This document shows, in pieces, positions 39,860 to 53,990 of a DNA stretch of 64,000 nt. Origin of the DNA: Patagioenas fasciata (Eukaryota > Chordata > Aves > Columbiformes > Columbidae); NCBI RefSeq assembly GCF_037038585.1, contig NC_092520.1, forward strand, positions 7,022,501 to 7,086,500, in the 5' to 3' direction. The notes beneath the pieces are model-generated. The model had not been told where the DNA came from. It saw only the letters and a list, made by a program, of their open reading frames with translations, and searched no databases. Made by a program: the position numbers and the translations under genes. Within the stretch, counting starts at the first letter, position 1. Each line of letters opens with the position of its first letter.

Positions 39860-39990
39860 AAACCAGCTCACAGGATCTGGATTCACATCTGGCTCTTTTA
39901 TTTAATGGACAGCCTTGAGTAAGATGGTTCTCACACCTTTCTCCATCTGCAAAGAAGGGATAAAGATGTTGACCTTCACTTTAAAGTGCC
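39860..39990 (+). mobile_element. MIR-like SINE relic (plus strand)
   Basis: GGATTCACATCTGGCTCT, then CAGCCTTGAGTAAGATGG, TTCTCCATCTGCAAAGAAGG and GATAAAGATGTTGACCTT occur in the order of the MIR core (TTCGAATCCTGGCTCTGCC, TGACCTTGGGCAAGTTAC, TTCCTCATCTGTAAAATGGG, GATAATAAT). Divergence is high but the co-linear blocks make this the best of the MIR-like candidates here. Confidence 0.55.
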
Positions 39991-41095
39991 TTTCAACTTA
40001 CAGGAAAAAACAGGAAAAAACAAAGTCTAAAGTTTGCAGTGTCCCCTTTTGGATCAAATTCCAACAACAGTAATGACGTAAGACCCTCCTGAGGTCATAA
40101 ATGTTAATTTGTAGAATATGGATAAGAGAGATCAGAATTCACCCCACAGCAACGCTAGGCACTAAATTGTATAAACATAACACTGCTTTTCCATGATTGA
40201 TGCTAAATGTTATTTTAAGAGCAATATATACAACATTCCATTAGAGCTTTGAAAGAAGACCCCATTCAAACTCTTCTCCAGCTACCACTGAGAGTTTTAT
40301 ATGGTCTTATCTGTTACATCTTCATGAGAAGATTTAAATAAAATGGCTGAGTAGAATAACAAATTTCTCTGAATACATTGACATTTCATAAATGTGACCT
40401 ATGCTAAAATCAAGACAGTGGCCAGTGAACTGAAATGACATTCTAAATTGCAGTCTTTGTTCTAAAAATAGAGAGAAGACGATAAAAACTGTTTTTAACT
40501 AGCACCAGTCAAATACCAACTTTTTTAAAGCTTGTTGACATTAAACAAAAAATTATGTTTGATCTTCTTCTATGGAAAATGAAACACAAAATCATTGGCT
40601 ATTGTGATCCAGTGAGGGAGATGAAGTGTAGGGAAAACCTACCAGATCTGCCTTTGAACAACAAATTATAAAAAGTGCACTAAACTGTTGGTAGTTCTGG
40701 AAAGAAAGTGTATATTCAGAGCAGCAGAAGGCTAATCAGCTATGTTTCTCTTGAAAAACCATTCCAATGGTTTTCAAAACCACGGTCAACGAAGAAGAAA
40801 ACAGAAGAATGATACTGAGCAAACTCCAGGAGCTTAATTAATGTAAGAATCAAAGAATGGGAAAAAACAGCTCTTTTCAGAAAACAAACCCAAACAAACA
40901 AACAAAATTATGCCAGTTTTTTGGGAGTGAACAGTTTGAGAGTCTGAGATGCTGATATTACCAGCATAGACAGGTAATCAGTTACTGCCATCTACAGAGC
41001 TAATCTCACAGAGCCACACTCATGAGGAAGTTTTTGCATTTCTATAAATGTTTATTTTAATTTGATAAAGGACTAGTTGAAGTTGAAAGAACTTT

Positions 41096-41180
41096 CCCCC
41101 CCCCACACACACACAGTTGGGTTTTTTTTGTTTGATTTGGTTTGGTTTGATTGTTTGTTTGTTTTTGTTTTTGTTTTTTT
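41096..41180. repeat. C9-(CA)n followed by (TTTG)n
   Basis: A run of nine C passes into six or so CA dinucleotides (41096-41116), and within a few bases into imperfect TTTG and TTTGG units (41120-41180). This gives an abrupt switch from a C/A strand to a T/G strand. Confidence 0.85.
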
Positions 41181-44100
41181 AACATAAAATACTTCAGGAA
41201 TCACACTTGCAAATAACATCTTCCAAAAATATCCACACACCAACAATGAAGTCTGCTTGAATTTTGAGAGAGTCTGAAACAAACACCCAATTAACTATGT
41301 GTTTGTGTCAGTACTAGTGACAATAGCATCAACATAATCATTACAGATCATTACAACATGAAAGAAAGGACTAAGAAGATCTACATTTACTTTTTCAGTA
41401 TTTTAGGCAGAATTGTTTGCGGAGAGAAAACAAAGAATACCTTTCTCACAGGTGGTGTAGAATAAAATTGGGTAATAACAACCCTGAAGACTGAAATATC
41501 CAAAAAAAAAAGAGACTGTGTAATCATTGACAGTTTCTTCAAATGGGCATATTCAAATATTTGTTAAAGTGATTTCAATCAATACTAAATACCTACAATA
41601 TATTTCCCCAGATGCTTGTAGTATATATACATGGTATAGAAATGTAACCATGTTTGGAGACGAGATGTCTTAGTAGAGCTACACCCTACAATGGCATTTT
41701 TTTCTCAGAAGGGAACATGATGAATTCATTTTCTGCCAACTGCCACCTCTGACTATGGCAGAATTGGGGAATGTGCCAGTTACCTTCTTGTAATGGTATT
41801 ATATCTTCCAAAACAGATATTTGGTTAGTGTACTAGATCTGATGTTGCTGGAAAGTAATTTGTCCAGCTGCAAATCTGTTTGCACAACCAAACCCGACAA
41901 TAATAGCATTTCTTCCCAAGAATGAGGAGCTGTTTGCACACTAAGGAAAAACAACATGAAAGATATGTATACTTGCACCATCTACTGATGTCTGCCAAAT
42001 CATTGGTTCTTTGATGTTTGGGACCCAGAGGAAAGCTCCCTAGCTATATGCACACCTGCACCAGCATGTCCATGAACACCACTGTATGATCTTTGAGATG
42101 TATTTTAGTTTTGTGTCAAAATAGCATTTTTATACACTACAGCCTTGCATGTTTTCAGTGAAGATCTTTCATAAAAATACAGGTAAAAAATCCAAACTTT
42201 CTGAAACACGTGACTGACAAGAATACAGCATGAAGTGGTGTAGCATTGTACTGTCTCAATAATTTAAAGGTGTTGGCCACGTATCTCAGAGGATTTTTCC
42301 TGGAAACAAGCTGTTGAAACATTTCTTCACAAGTAATTAATTAGTAAAAGACCAATGATGACACTGAAAGATGTTTCAGGTTTATGAAGACGTTGAGCAT
42401 TCACATTGATCAATAGTGAAATTTTGGACTTTTATTTTTATTCATCTGAATTTTCTGTTACAAAAGCAGCTCTGTTATTATCTAGAGCAACCTTCATTTA
42501 CTTTTATCCAACAGTGACATTACATGAAAACAATAGCCAGGCCTCATTTGCTGGGGACAGAAATAGATGAAGTATTTAAAAACATTGCCTCATAATCAAC
42601 AAAGACATTGCATTCCACATTTAAGAAGGTTTAAAAGGTATGATGCCAACAGAAGAGTTAACATATGTAGGTCAGGTCTGATACATCAAAGCAAACATTG
42701 CAAGCAAAATTTTTCTGAGGACCTAGGAATGTTGGTCTGATAGAGACAAACATTGAAAAAAGTTTTCTTCAGGTAGGAAAGAGTGTAGCAAGTGGAAGAA
42801 TGCTGCCATAGCATAAGAAATCCAAAGCATTTCACGATAACATGATGAAGCAGGAGCTAGCCCAAACACAAGACTTAATGAGACTAAGGCCACAGAGAAG
42901 AGAAAAGAACATTTTTAAAACCATCATGGTACCCAAACCTAATCTACTTTGTGCTGGTTTCATTGTAAGTGTAAAGAGATCAAATAAGTGTCAGTTGGCT
43001 TGAAAAAAAGGCAAAGCTAGATCATACACAAGCTCAGGGTGTGTCACTAGCTGGCACAAATGACCACAATTGCTCTTGTTATATGACTACAGAAAGAGGA
43101 TGTGGAGACTGAAGTAATTGCCTTGTTCTGCAACCGGCTTTAACTACACTCTGCATCCACTCAAGGTTGTTGATTTCACTGAAGATCCTTCTATCCTCCA
43201 ATGTGCTCCTTGTATGGGAATTTTGACTTTGATTTTCTGTTATTTTTTGAAGAAGGATATGTCCTACTTTTGCAGATGATTACAGCTGCTCCTACATATA
43301 CATCAAAACTCACACTTTTCAACTTTAATCCTTAAATGTGTCACAGCTGAGTCATAGTCTAAGCTCATAATATCCACTGAAATCATGAGAAGAAGGAAAG
43401 CTTTATAATATACTGTCCTTGGCAATCCTTTTCTTTGTGTCCACATAATCACTGTCTCAGACTGCCTGGAGTTCCCGTCATATATCAGTGCTTTACTGAA
43501 ATCCGTTGGCTGGTTGTTGTTTGGTGTGTTGATTAGGTACTGAGCATGTAAGATCTTAGCAGATCATTCTTACATCACAAGCACCTTTCCAGATGCTGCA
43601 AGATATGATTTATAATGAAGAAAAAACTAACAAACAGCAGCTACCTCCCCCTATCCAGAAACATCCATTAATCTGTTCTTGTTTTTTTCACATGCCCAGA
43701 GTTCTGCTTAATGAAGATCAGTTGCATAAGACATGGGTGCTGATGCCACAGATATAGATACATCAAATAAGATATGTAGCATACATTGAATGTCAAGTTT
43801 GAATTATTGCTATTTATTATTCCAAGAGTACCTAAAAAGTAAGATGAAAGTAGTGACCTGATGGCAATATGCTGGTTGGCTCTTTTCTTAGAGATGAATA
43901 TGAGGAGATAAAATAACAAAAGAAGCCACAACTATTAGGCTATTTTTGCACATTCCAGACTGAAACCACTGTTGCAGCTTCAGTTACTCAGTTACTGTGC
44001 TGCCCAGTAGCATTCTCTTCACTAAAAGTGATTTACCATCACAGCCTTTTCTTTGCACTATATCAGTCTAGAGCAATCCACATGGTCAGTTAAGGAGATA

Positions 44101-44622
44101 GAAATCTGTGTTTGTCACAATTTCAATGCCAAAGTTATCCTGCTGAGGTCTGTAGTTCCTCTACAATCAATGGTCAGAGGTACATCCCTCTGAAAGATGA
44201 TTCAGAGTATGTAAATTAACTAGCTATGATATGAACCTAAATGTAGGTGGAGAAGACTAATGTCTGTCTGTTGAACAGCTGCTACTGGAAAACATTCAAC
44301 GTATCTGAATAGTAAGTCTTACTCTCTAGGTGAAAAGGCTATGAGTTAAAACTTTGACGTCAGTCTTTGAAGGATAAGGGTAGTGCTATAGTAAGTTGAA
44401 GGTTCCACCTTTTATTTACATGTACATTGTTGTTATGTACCCATGGCTCCTGTAGCTGGCTTGAGGAATCACAAAGAACAAAGCTGTACCCCACTGCTCA
44501 CCCTGCACAGGTTTGTGTCTGCTGTGGAGCACAGGCTCTGTTCTTCCAAAGAACTGAGCAGTAAAGGGAGGCAAATATTGGAGCTAGCCTAACTTTTTCT
44601 CTCCTGTGCAATGAGCATAGTT

Positions 44623-44669
44623 ATAATTATTATTACTGTTGCTGTAATTGTTGTTATTGTTGTTATTCA
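44623..44669. repeat. (TTA/TTG)n trinucleotide repeat
   Basis: Imperfect ATT and GTT triplets. Confidence 0.75.
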
Positions 44670-45005
44670 GATGGGAAGCAGCACATTTCACCTTTGCGCC
44701 TGTGTCAACATGGCATTTCTCCCCAGATACCTGCATAACTTGGGAGAAAAAGGGTTTTGTAAGGGGAAAGTATCGCTATATGCCTAATATTATTTGATAT
44801 GCATCTAGCCACATATGAAAACATGATAGTGGGATAGATGGACATGTGGTCTGATCCTGTAGACCTGTTCTCATCACCACACAAACCCTAGGCTTTTCTC
44901 CGAGTCTTGTGCTCTTTTGTCCTGCATAAGGGAGAAGAGGCTCACCAAAGAATGGCAATTCTAGCTATCTACCCTTGTCCAGTTTTTTTTCAACAGCGAA
45001 GAGAA

Positions 45006-45210
45006 GGAGAGGAGAGGAGAGGAGAGGAGAGGAGAGGAGAGGAGAGGAGAGGAGAGGAGAGGAGAGGAGAGGAGAGGAGAGGAGAGGAGAGGAGAGGAGA
45101 GGAGAGGAGAGGAGAGGAGAGGAGAGGAGAGGAGAGGAGAGGAGAGGAGAGGAGAGGAGAGGAGAGGAGAGGAGAGGAGAGGAGAGGAGAGGAGAGGAGA
45201 GGAGAGGAGA
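45006..45210. repeat. (GGAGA)41 pentanucleotide array
   Basis: Forty-one uninterrupted copies of GGAGA over 205 bp, flanked by one-off imperfect units (GAGAA at 45001-45005, GGCGA at 45211-45215). The plus strand is pure purine. Because 5 bp repeat every 15 bp in codons and contain no stop, all frames stay open on both strands, producing spurious ORFs of 90-116 codons that encode GEERR or LLSSP-type pentapeptide repeats; these are artefacts. The lack of internal variation points to recent expansion and high mutability. Confidence 0.99.
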
Positions 45211-45899
45211 GGCGAGGCTTTGGTATTTTGAACTTCTTTTTTCAATTATTTCTGTGAGAGTAGCTTGAAACCAGATGGGATCATAAAGATAAAAGAAGTT
45301 CCATTAAGTACCAGCAGAGATGCTATTAGTATGCTAATGGACAGATGTTTTCTTAAAGAAGAGATAAAAGATATAAAATGTGTCAGGAGAATAAATAGAC
45401 CTTTTTTTTCCAATGGAGAATCTAATACAGAAATGACCAATAGACTAAAGCAATTCAGCAAAGGAAGAAGTTTATAAAGTCATTTTAGAAGTCTTGGCAA
45501 CATTGACTCAGGGATTTTTAAAAGTTGCTATTAGAAGTCTCTTTAATAGCCCTATATATACTAGTGTTCCTTAGTGAAGAAGAGATGTTAGCTAGATAAT
45601 GGCTTTTCACAATATAAGTACACTCAAAAATTACACCCAGTAAAGCAGTTTGCAAAAAAATAAAATGCCATAATACTTCATGTATGTTCAATCAGTAGAA
45701 AAGAAATCTCATTACTAATATCTTAAACCAGCTATCTAAGTTGTGAATAACAGTCAAATAGGCCTCTTAAAAATTAAGTTCCTTAAGCTACATATGCATT
45801 TATTTATTTAAATCTAGATATAGGTCAGAAAGCCATTATTGCATCCATATTTCAAGTCCTGAAATACTACCTGATCTTTTTGGTTAGTTGGTTGCTTTT

Positions 45900-45980
45900 C
45901 GGGGGGTTGTTTTGTTTTTGTTTGCTTTACTTTTGCTTTTGTTTGTTTGTTTTTGTTTGTTTGGTTTGAGTTTTGTTTGT
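45900..45980. repeat. (TTTG)n low-complexity repeat
   Basis: G6 followed by imperfect TTTG, TTTTG and TTTGC units; A is nearly absent. Confidence 0.82.
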
Positions 45981-46948
45981 TCTTTAATTAAATCTATTCA
46001 AGTCTGAAGTTGAGAAAAGTTTTATTACCAGACGAAAGAGCCTCCTATCTATAAGGTGATGACTGTAACAAGATGAGAACACTCAGAGGATTTATAGATT
46101 ATAAAACATAGCATTACTACACTGTATGAAAAACAAGTGCTGTTTTGTTCTGTTTTGTTTTCTCCTTAAGAAAGCAAGAAGCACCTTGTAACAAAGCGTG
46201 TTATGCTACGTAGCTTCCTGGCTTTGATTCTAACTGTGCAGATGCAGAATGCTCTGGTTTGCTTTATTCAGGGAAACAGCTCCCCTGATAGTACCCACAA
46301 GAGTAGAGAGACCCACATGCTACGTTGTTTGCAAGATCACTGCAAGTGATCAGTGATACTCTGTTGATGTGTACCCAAATCCCGCATGTAGCTCAGCAAA
46401 TGTGAAAACTGCACAGAAACGTGCAGTTGTGGATTTTACAAACTGATGGCCAGGGTTTCCAAGGCAAGGCAGTACATTGGGGTTGGTCCCTGGACACTCA
46501 CAGAGATATGTTAAAGCTTTGTTTGAAAAACAAATTGCATAACTTACGTGCTGATCCTCAAACATTGTCTTTACAACACCTGTAAACCATTTACAATGAA
46601 ATAAATTACAGTTTTTCAGCATGACACGTATACTTACATAGCTTCACAGCATATAACTCCTGGGGGCATTTTATTTGAATGTGTTCAAAAATATAAGACT
46701 GGAGCTCAGCAGATTTCACTGGGTAAGCTTTGGATACACCAAGCATTGCCAAAACCACTTACCCAATGGACTAAACCTGCCTTATTTAGGAAACTCCTTT
46801 GACTTCAGTTTGCACCTGTCAGTGGAAATAAGAGGAAAAATCAAGGAAAAAAGTCTGTTAAAAACTTTGGAAAGTTCTTGTTTCTGTTCAGTTCTGTTGA
46901 ATTTGCTATCTGTGCTTATGATCCTATCTTAATCCATGGATGGGGTCT

Positions 46949-47115
46949 CAGGCTACTACTTTGTGCTACTTATTGTAAACGTGATGAGCAGCATTGCAGG
47001 AGAAAAACTGCCCTGGTACGGAACTCTCAGGGACTCCAGACTTGATCTTTCTGCCAGCTACATCACAAAAGAAAAGAAAGGTCAAGTGAGGGACGTCGTG
47101 GAAGAAAATAAGAAG
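46949..47115 (+). other. Weak exon-like segment, unrecognised
   Basis: A 63-codon frame (46936-47127) contains KLPWYGTLRDSRLDLSASYI followed by a charged segment ending EENKK. It follows an acceptor-like GGGGTCTCAG and ends at AAGAAG|GTATAT, which resembles a donor. Base composition is more balanced than the surroundings. I recognise no family, see no partner exons, and the polypyrimidine tract is weak. It could equally be an unrecognised repeat or chance. Confidence 0.15.
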
Positions 47116-50100
47116 GTATATTGGTGACTTTTTAAGCTACAGTTCTGCCACTGGTGGAATTGTGGCAGTAATATCGGAGCTAAAATATTATTGCTATTTC
47201 AAACTACACTGCCCAGTGCAGGAAAAAAATCTATATTCCCATCATAGCAGCTTTATCTGTCTGCTATGCATAGGGTATATGAACACAAAAGGGATCAGCA
47301 GAAGAATTATTGGAAGAAGCTGTTGTTCTTCTTCGGAATGCAGAGATAGATGATGAAACGGCTACTAAAGTGCATGAAAAAGGAGATAAGAACAACACAG
47401 TGAGGTGAAACAGCTCAGCTTTAAAAAAAAAAAAACAAAAAAAAAGAACAAAACCAGTGGCATAGCACCAGTTTCTCTCTACATACTGACACTAATCACA
47501 GGAAGAAATGAAGGGAGGGAAGGAAGGGCTTCCATGCGGAGATGAAAGAAGGTTCTGATGCCACGGAATGGTCAATAATAACATAACCTTACTGATGCTA
47601 AGAAAAAAAAGATCTGATTTCATACACATCAATGTCTACCTACATGTACCAGTTCACTGCAAAGGAGCTACTAACAGGAATATGACTGAAAGACACATAT
47701 TATCTCTATGAACTGACTTAAATATATCCAATACCACCTCCAAAGTGAGTTCAATATGATGAACAAACTTCTAAAACCTGAAATTTCAACCCTGATGTCA
47801 ATAGTACAGGGAGCTACATCTGATTTATCATTACTGAGTGACATGAGAATAATATCAAATGGGGCATAATTAAGACAGGGGTTTCATCTAATAGTAGATG
47901 TTGTCTCATTCATCAGGCAGATGCAGCATACTGGGAGACATGTCAGCCCTTCTCTCTTCCAGGAACACATGCAGTGTAATTAAAAGTTGGTAAGAAAATG
48001 TCCTATGAGAAACCAGTGAAAGAAAAAGAGTTACTTAAATCAGAGATCCGTGTAGAGAACCCACATCAGAAATCTTCAAATGCATTAAGGGCTTCTGCAG
48101 ATTGTTCTGTACACCTAGGACAAACAGGCAAGGAATACTGGTGATGTGTTTCAGCCTCAGAAACTTAAACCAGAATAACAGGAAAAATCATTCAAACAGT
48201 AGAATAGTTAGGAGGAGTGTGCAATTTCCATTGTAGAAGGTTTCTCAAGACAGATACATGACTGAATGTAGGTAAGGTGTTTCTGCTGATCTCTTAAGGT
48301 GCTTCTAGCTATATTTTATTAAATTTATGCCTGCCTGCAATAACACGCAGGTGTAACATGCATTGCTTGTCCCTTCTGTATTTTGTCCATAAAGGTTAAG
48401 TCTCTTCTGAGCCCAAATATTAAGTTCTAGTCCATCAAGTTTTGTCACTTTTTTTTGTTATTCAATGTCAGACATGGTTTGAATTGTATCAACTTGAAGA
48501 CCTGTCAGCTCTAACACTGAAACAGGTAAATGCATGCATGAGACAAATTCTATGATAGTTCTATGAATTATTGAAACAACCACCCACAGTGGTAACTGGG
48601 GCAGTTCCTGTGTGTTGGAAAAGGCAGGAACTACAGATTTTGATGTAAGTTTTACACTAGTAAACCATCAGAACAGAAAACATTCCTGGGTTCTAGTATT
48701 CAGCCTTCTGTGTCATAAAACTTAGAATGATTTCCCCGTGGTTTTGATCATGGTTCATCAGTAAAAAAAATGTGTCTGTATTAGTAGGAGCATAGGAAAT
48801 GACAATGTATTATAGTTGAGCCTATATTCTTAGCAAGCTGATATCTTATCTAGGAAGACTATTTAAAAAAAAAATATCATCTTGGGAACCAAATTTAACT
48901 ATGACATAAGTTAACTATTATGATTCCAGACATTCCTGTGGATCCTATAAATGTCTAACATCTTGAGAATATAAACCTGGTCTAAAAATTATTTCCCAAG
49001 AAAAGCACTAAATTTTTGTCATTGTTAATCAGAATGCAGTCACATTTCAAAACAAGAAAAACTGAAATGGAACTCGCTTACTTTTATAATATATTCTTTC
49101 TGTCTTTCAGTACTCTTTCCAAAAAGATATATATATATGTAAATCTATTTTAATCTACAGTGTGGGTTTCATTGTTAGCATCCTGGAAAAACATCTCTTT
49201 GCAAGTTTTTATTCCAAAGGTATCTGGGTCAAAAATACCAGGTACTGTACAAACAAAAAATTATGCACAGTCTTTGTCTCAGAGAACCTATGAGCATCAG
49301 TTTTCAAAACCTGGATGCTGGATCCTAAAAGGTGGCTTGAGTTAGCAGTATTACCATGATTATGGGTTTGTGGGCAGACAGGATAGTGATGGTGTCAACA
49401 GGTTACTAATATCCACAGATCAAAATGATCTAATATATCTTCTAATAAAAGTTTAGTAGCTACTTCTAATGCATAATTAGCAAGTCTGCTTGCAATAGTT
49501 ATCAATAATTTATGAATCGTTCATAATTCTCATATAAAGGAAACCTTAAATGAAAAGTTACCTGTTTCTCTATTAAAAAACATCAAGAGGCCCTGCAGTG
49601 AGATCTGTTTCTCAGCGTGCCTTTAAAAAAAACAAACATGTGAGGATAGCTTCTCTATCAGAAGTTTGTTGCATACTTACTAAAAACCACATACGTTTTT
49701 AAATTTATATTTCAAAGACAGAGAACTGAGGTGCAGAGACACGCAGATTGCCTCTTCTGCGTACCTGTTTGGATATTCCAGTGCCTAAAAATTAGCACCT
49801 TCCTGAATTAGGCCATCAGGTCTTTCCAAGGAGCCATTTAAATATCCTGGACATTTCTCAGGAGCAAGTCTTTCTTAAAGAGAAAGGAGAAATGGATTTG
49901 ATTTTTATTCCTAATATCAGGCATCATAACCAATCTCAATTAAATGTGAAGTGCACAAATAAATCAGTGTAGAGCAAAATCCAGGATTGCCCTCATTTGC
50001 TATTCCACCTCGTTGGATCTTTGGCTTATCTTTGCATTGCTTGCTCAACAGTCTTCCAACTCTCAGTGAAAACATCAAGAGCTGCCTTTCAACTTGCTCT

Positions 50101-51105
50101 TCCATTGTAGCCTGCTAGTTTAGTGACCAGGGCATTCTCCTGAAGAAATGTGGCTTCAGTCCCATTCTGTCTCACGAGACACCTGAGCCCATGTCTCTTG
50201 CTTCTTTGGTAGGAACTGCAACCCAGAGCTACCAGCAGTAATGATCTGGGCAGCAGACTACCAGCTTTATTAACAAACGGCTGTTGAACTCAGAACAGGG
50301 TGAACCTTCTGCTTGTAGACCTGACCATATTGACAGGTTTGCTCTAACAAGTAGATTTCATGCAAATCAGGGTCACCGGTATCACCACTTTCCCTCACTG
50401 TGCATTTTTGAATGAAAATGACCATGACTGATGTGACTTTTGTTGAACTCAATGCTCTTCAAGTGGATTAGGCATGGTCTGAGCATACTTGATGAATTAG
50501 CACTCTTTAAGGACCTTCTTTCTCTGATTCATGGCAAAATTTGGCATTCATGGTGCTCACACTAGAATACCTCTGAGTATGTTTGGTTTCCTACCCTTAG
50601 CCACTGAATTATCACCACATGACACGGTCCTGTGTGGAACCACTGCTTGATGTTAAGTGCTGGTGCTGTTACACTGAACTGTAAATGTTCTTCCACTTTT
50701 CTTCTTAAGTGTTCCTTTTTCTTTTCTAATATACTAGTCAAAAGTACATTTAAACTAGATTAAATCCAGGCAATCTTAATGGCAGATGCAATGGTCGACT
50801 TACATCTCTACATCCCCATCTCTGAGCCTTAACTGTGAAGCCATTCTTCAGCATACCTTGGTGTACTAACCCACCATATTACCTCACTGATAAAATATCA
50901 CACACTGCCAGACAGATAAAAGGCTACGGAAACATTTTAAAGTATTCATTAGTCTATGGCTTAACTTTTGATGTACCAAATCAATCATTAGGTTTATTCT
51001 GGTTATGCAAAATCTACCTCTTGTTTTCTAATAAAACTCTCTTGTAAGTTTGATACCATAAAGTTTAGAATTTATATTCAGGAGAAAGTGAGATGTATAT
51101 AGACT

Positions 51106-51124
51106 AAAAAAAAAAAAAAAAAAA
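51106..51124. repeat. Poly-A tract (A19)
   Basis: Uninterrupted run of 19 A; no retrogene recognised. Confidence 0.8.
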
Positions 51125-52368
51125 GTGAGGAAAGTCTTCTGTTCAGAATAGATGAGAAGTAGATAAGTAGACAACCTTTAAATTATCTGAGCTCCGAGAG
51201 AGAAGACTGTATTTACCTTTGTTTATCTTCAGCTATATCTCTAGGGCAGAAATGCAGCTATTATAAATTAGCTTAGCCAATCTGAAATCAGTGAAGCTAA
51301 GCAGATTTATTCTAGGTGTGGTTTCTGTCTTTTATATCCTTCACTCCAAGAACTAATTCCACATGGTTGTGTAGAAGTCCCATATGCTACTGAAAGTTAA
51401 TTTGTCTTGGTATTTTGGAGTAAAAAGGTAGAAGTAGACAAAGATAACCTTTAGATCACTGAATATAGTGTTGTATTTAGACTGTTCTTCCCTGTTTCTT
51501 AATTTTAGAAGAAATTTTCTTTTGTTAGACTGACCAACAGAACTTATTTAATTGCTTTACCTCAAAAAACAGAAGAGAAAAAAATCAGAACTTTGTGAAC
51601 AATTAGGGGACAGTTGCTGCTGGACTACCCACTAAAATATAAACAAATTACTTTGCATTAGATAAAAGTTCTGTTTTGTTCTAAATTAAGGATGGAGATG
51701 TATCTTAAATGATTTTGTTGTGATTTAGACAACTGAAATCAAATATGTAATTTGAAATTCAAAAGAAACATATATCTTACAATGTCCAGATGAAAAGCGA
51801 CAATCTTTCTATAAAAAGCTGCTTTTCAGGTGGAGCTTACAGTTTCTCCTAAAAGTTTCTGACAAATAAAATATTTTATAAGAACAAAAAGTCGCTTAGG
51901 TTGCAACATGAACTATTATTTTATAAGAAGAAAAATTGTTTTATTACTTATTTTTTGTTCCTGAAAAACTGCTTTGAGTATCATGAGATTATAATGATGA
52001 GAGCTGTGGAGTGCAGAAAGAGCTGAAATAGAGACATACTAGACTCATACTCACACTGTACTAATGTCATAATCTCTGAATCATTAGGTAAAGCAAACAC
52101 CATTCAGTTTTCCAAATATTTTCCAAGTCTTTTACTCCAAATGCCTCAAAATAAATCCTTCAATTATGAGTCAAATGGTGCATTTTGGTTACTTTTTTAT
52201 AGATTAGTGTGTTCTGGTTAATATCAGGTGGTCAAACCTATTATTGCATTTGACACGTAACTGTCAAAACATTATTGCTTTTTTATTCTGGTTTGTGGTT
52301 GTTTTTTGTTTTCTTTATGCATAGAACTCTGGGAAGTTTATATCAATCTTTGAATGTAAAATCATAGA

Positions 52369-52385
52369 TTTTTTTTTTTTTTTTT
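52369..52385. repeat. Poly-T tract (T17)
   Basis: Uninterrupted run of 17 T; no minus-strand retrogene recognised. Confidence 0.8.
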
Positions 52386-53990
52386 CTAACTATGAATAAT
52401 GATTCACTTCAGTTAAGAGTCTATTTTTTCAAACTCCGAACATACTGGATTCTTCATCATACTGAACCTAAAGTAATACTGAGTCTACTGTTAAAGGCAG
52501 ATAAAACTTAATAAAATGATGCTTATGCTGAAGTTGTGGAGTGGACGACTTATTTTCCTCTGCATTGAACAAGAGGTCAGATTTATGTTATCAAAATCCT
52601 CTGTAGCTGTGTAAACTCCATGTCATCCCGCTTCAGCGTTCATCCATTGATCAGTCTTCGTGGTCATGCTGCTCATCACAGAAAAAGTACTTGCAGCTTT
52701 CACTACAACAGAAGGCACTGACAGCAATAGCATGCAAGGAAAGTCTAAACATGTAGTGTCATTTCTGTGTTTAGTAGCAGCAAAAAGAATGAACACTTTT
52801 TTTTCTAAAACACTCTGGATGGTGAAATTAAAAATTTATTATCTTTTTAAAAAATGTAAATGTCATAGAATTTGGTTTTGTTTAAAAAAAAAAGTCCTAC
52901 TGATACACTGGAGCTATTACATCAAGTATGATCTGTGTAGGTACGTGACTCAGTTGAAAACATTCACATTTCAGTACCAAATATAACAAGTATTGGCATC
53001 ACAATCAATGCTCTGGTTTACCGGGGTTCTCTGTCTGCAAGAATAAGTTTTAAAATGTGGTAACAGTGAAAGGAAAGCAGTGGGTGTAGCAAAGAGCCCA
53101 GACTAGGCAAGAGTCTGACAATCAGTGGGAATCAGGTGATCTTCTCTCCAAGAGACCTCTGAAGCTATTAAAAATAGACCCAGGAAGACAGAGCACATTA
53201 AGAGACTCTTTCAAATTTAGATTTGTTTTATATCACATATCAACTGCCCATAGCATCAGGGAACTAACTCCCGTGCAGCAGTTGTGTTCATGTTAATTAA
53301 TGAGTTTCTCCCTTCCATAAAATTCCAGTTTGACAAGACATTTCAGCATCCCTGTATTGAAACCATTTAAGGTTTCGCTTAATCTTAAACATATGCCGAA
53401 GTCATCTTAAAAGACAGGAAGATTTAGATGTGAGCATAATTCATTGCTACACTGATATAGACTTAATGGACCACAAGACTTATCTAAAGTGGATTAAGTC
53501 GATAGAAAGACCTCTGTTGATTGAAATGGTTTGTAGGTCAGGGTCTGGACACACCATGATATTTCTTCCCTCACTTTTTATAGACTCTGCAGTACTTCTT
53601 AATTTTGTCAAATACATTTTATGTGCTTCCTTGTTGAATGGGTATTTTAATTTAGAATAACTAACCAGACACTCTTTTTTGCCAGGAAAGTACCAAAAGT
53701 CTCCAAGTATCTCAGCACAGAACTGAAAAAGTTAAATTCTTGTCAAAAAATTTGAAATACTTTAGCAGCTTGGACTGAAGTTCCTTTCTAGCAGTTTCCA
53801 GAAATTACTGCTTCTGGTACTGACTGAAGCATCTTCAACCTGAATATTTTGTTCCACCCCTCTATTTAAACCAAACTGATTTAAATTATCAAAGAGGTAG
53901 AGAAGTACTTACCATTATAAGACAGGTACTTACCAGACACTTGCCTATATACTTACTTATGTACTAACTTATGGTGTGTCTTTGTATTGA

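Larger units (their letters stand above)
39991..45000. other. Gene-free stretch
   Basis: AT-rich DNA with simple repeats at 40884-40906, 41096-41116, 41120-41180 and 44623-44669. No gene or interspersed repeat recognised. Confidence 0.5.

Noticed and set aside
44907..45268. ORFs of 94-116 codons encoding GEERR or LLSSP repeats
   Set aside because: They are by-products of the GGAGA array, which has no stop codon in any frame.
53905..53975. Recurrent TACTTAC motif resembling reverse splice donors
   Set aside because: Degenerate repetition in AT-rich DNA without any attached open frame.
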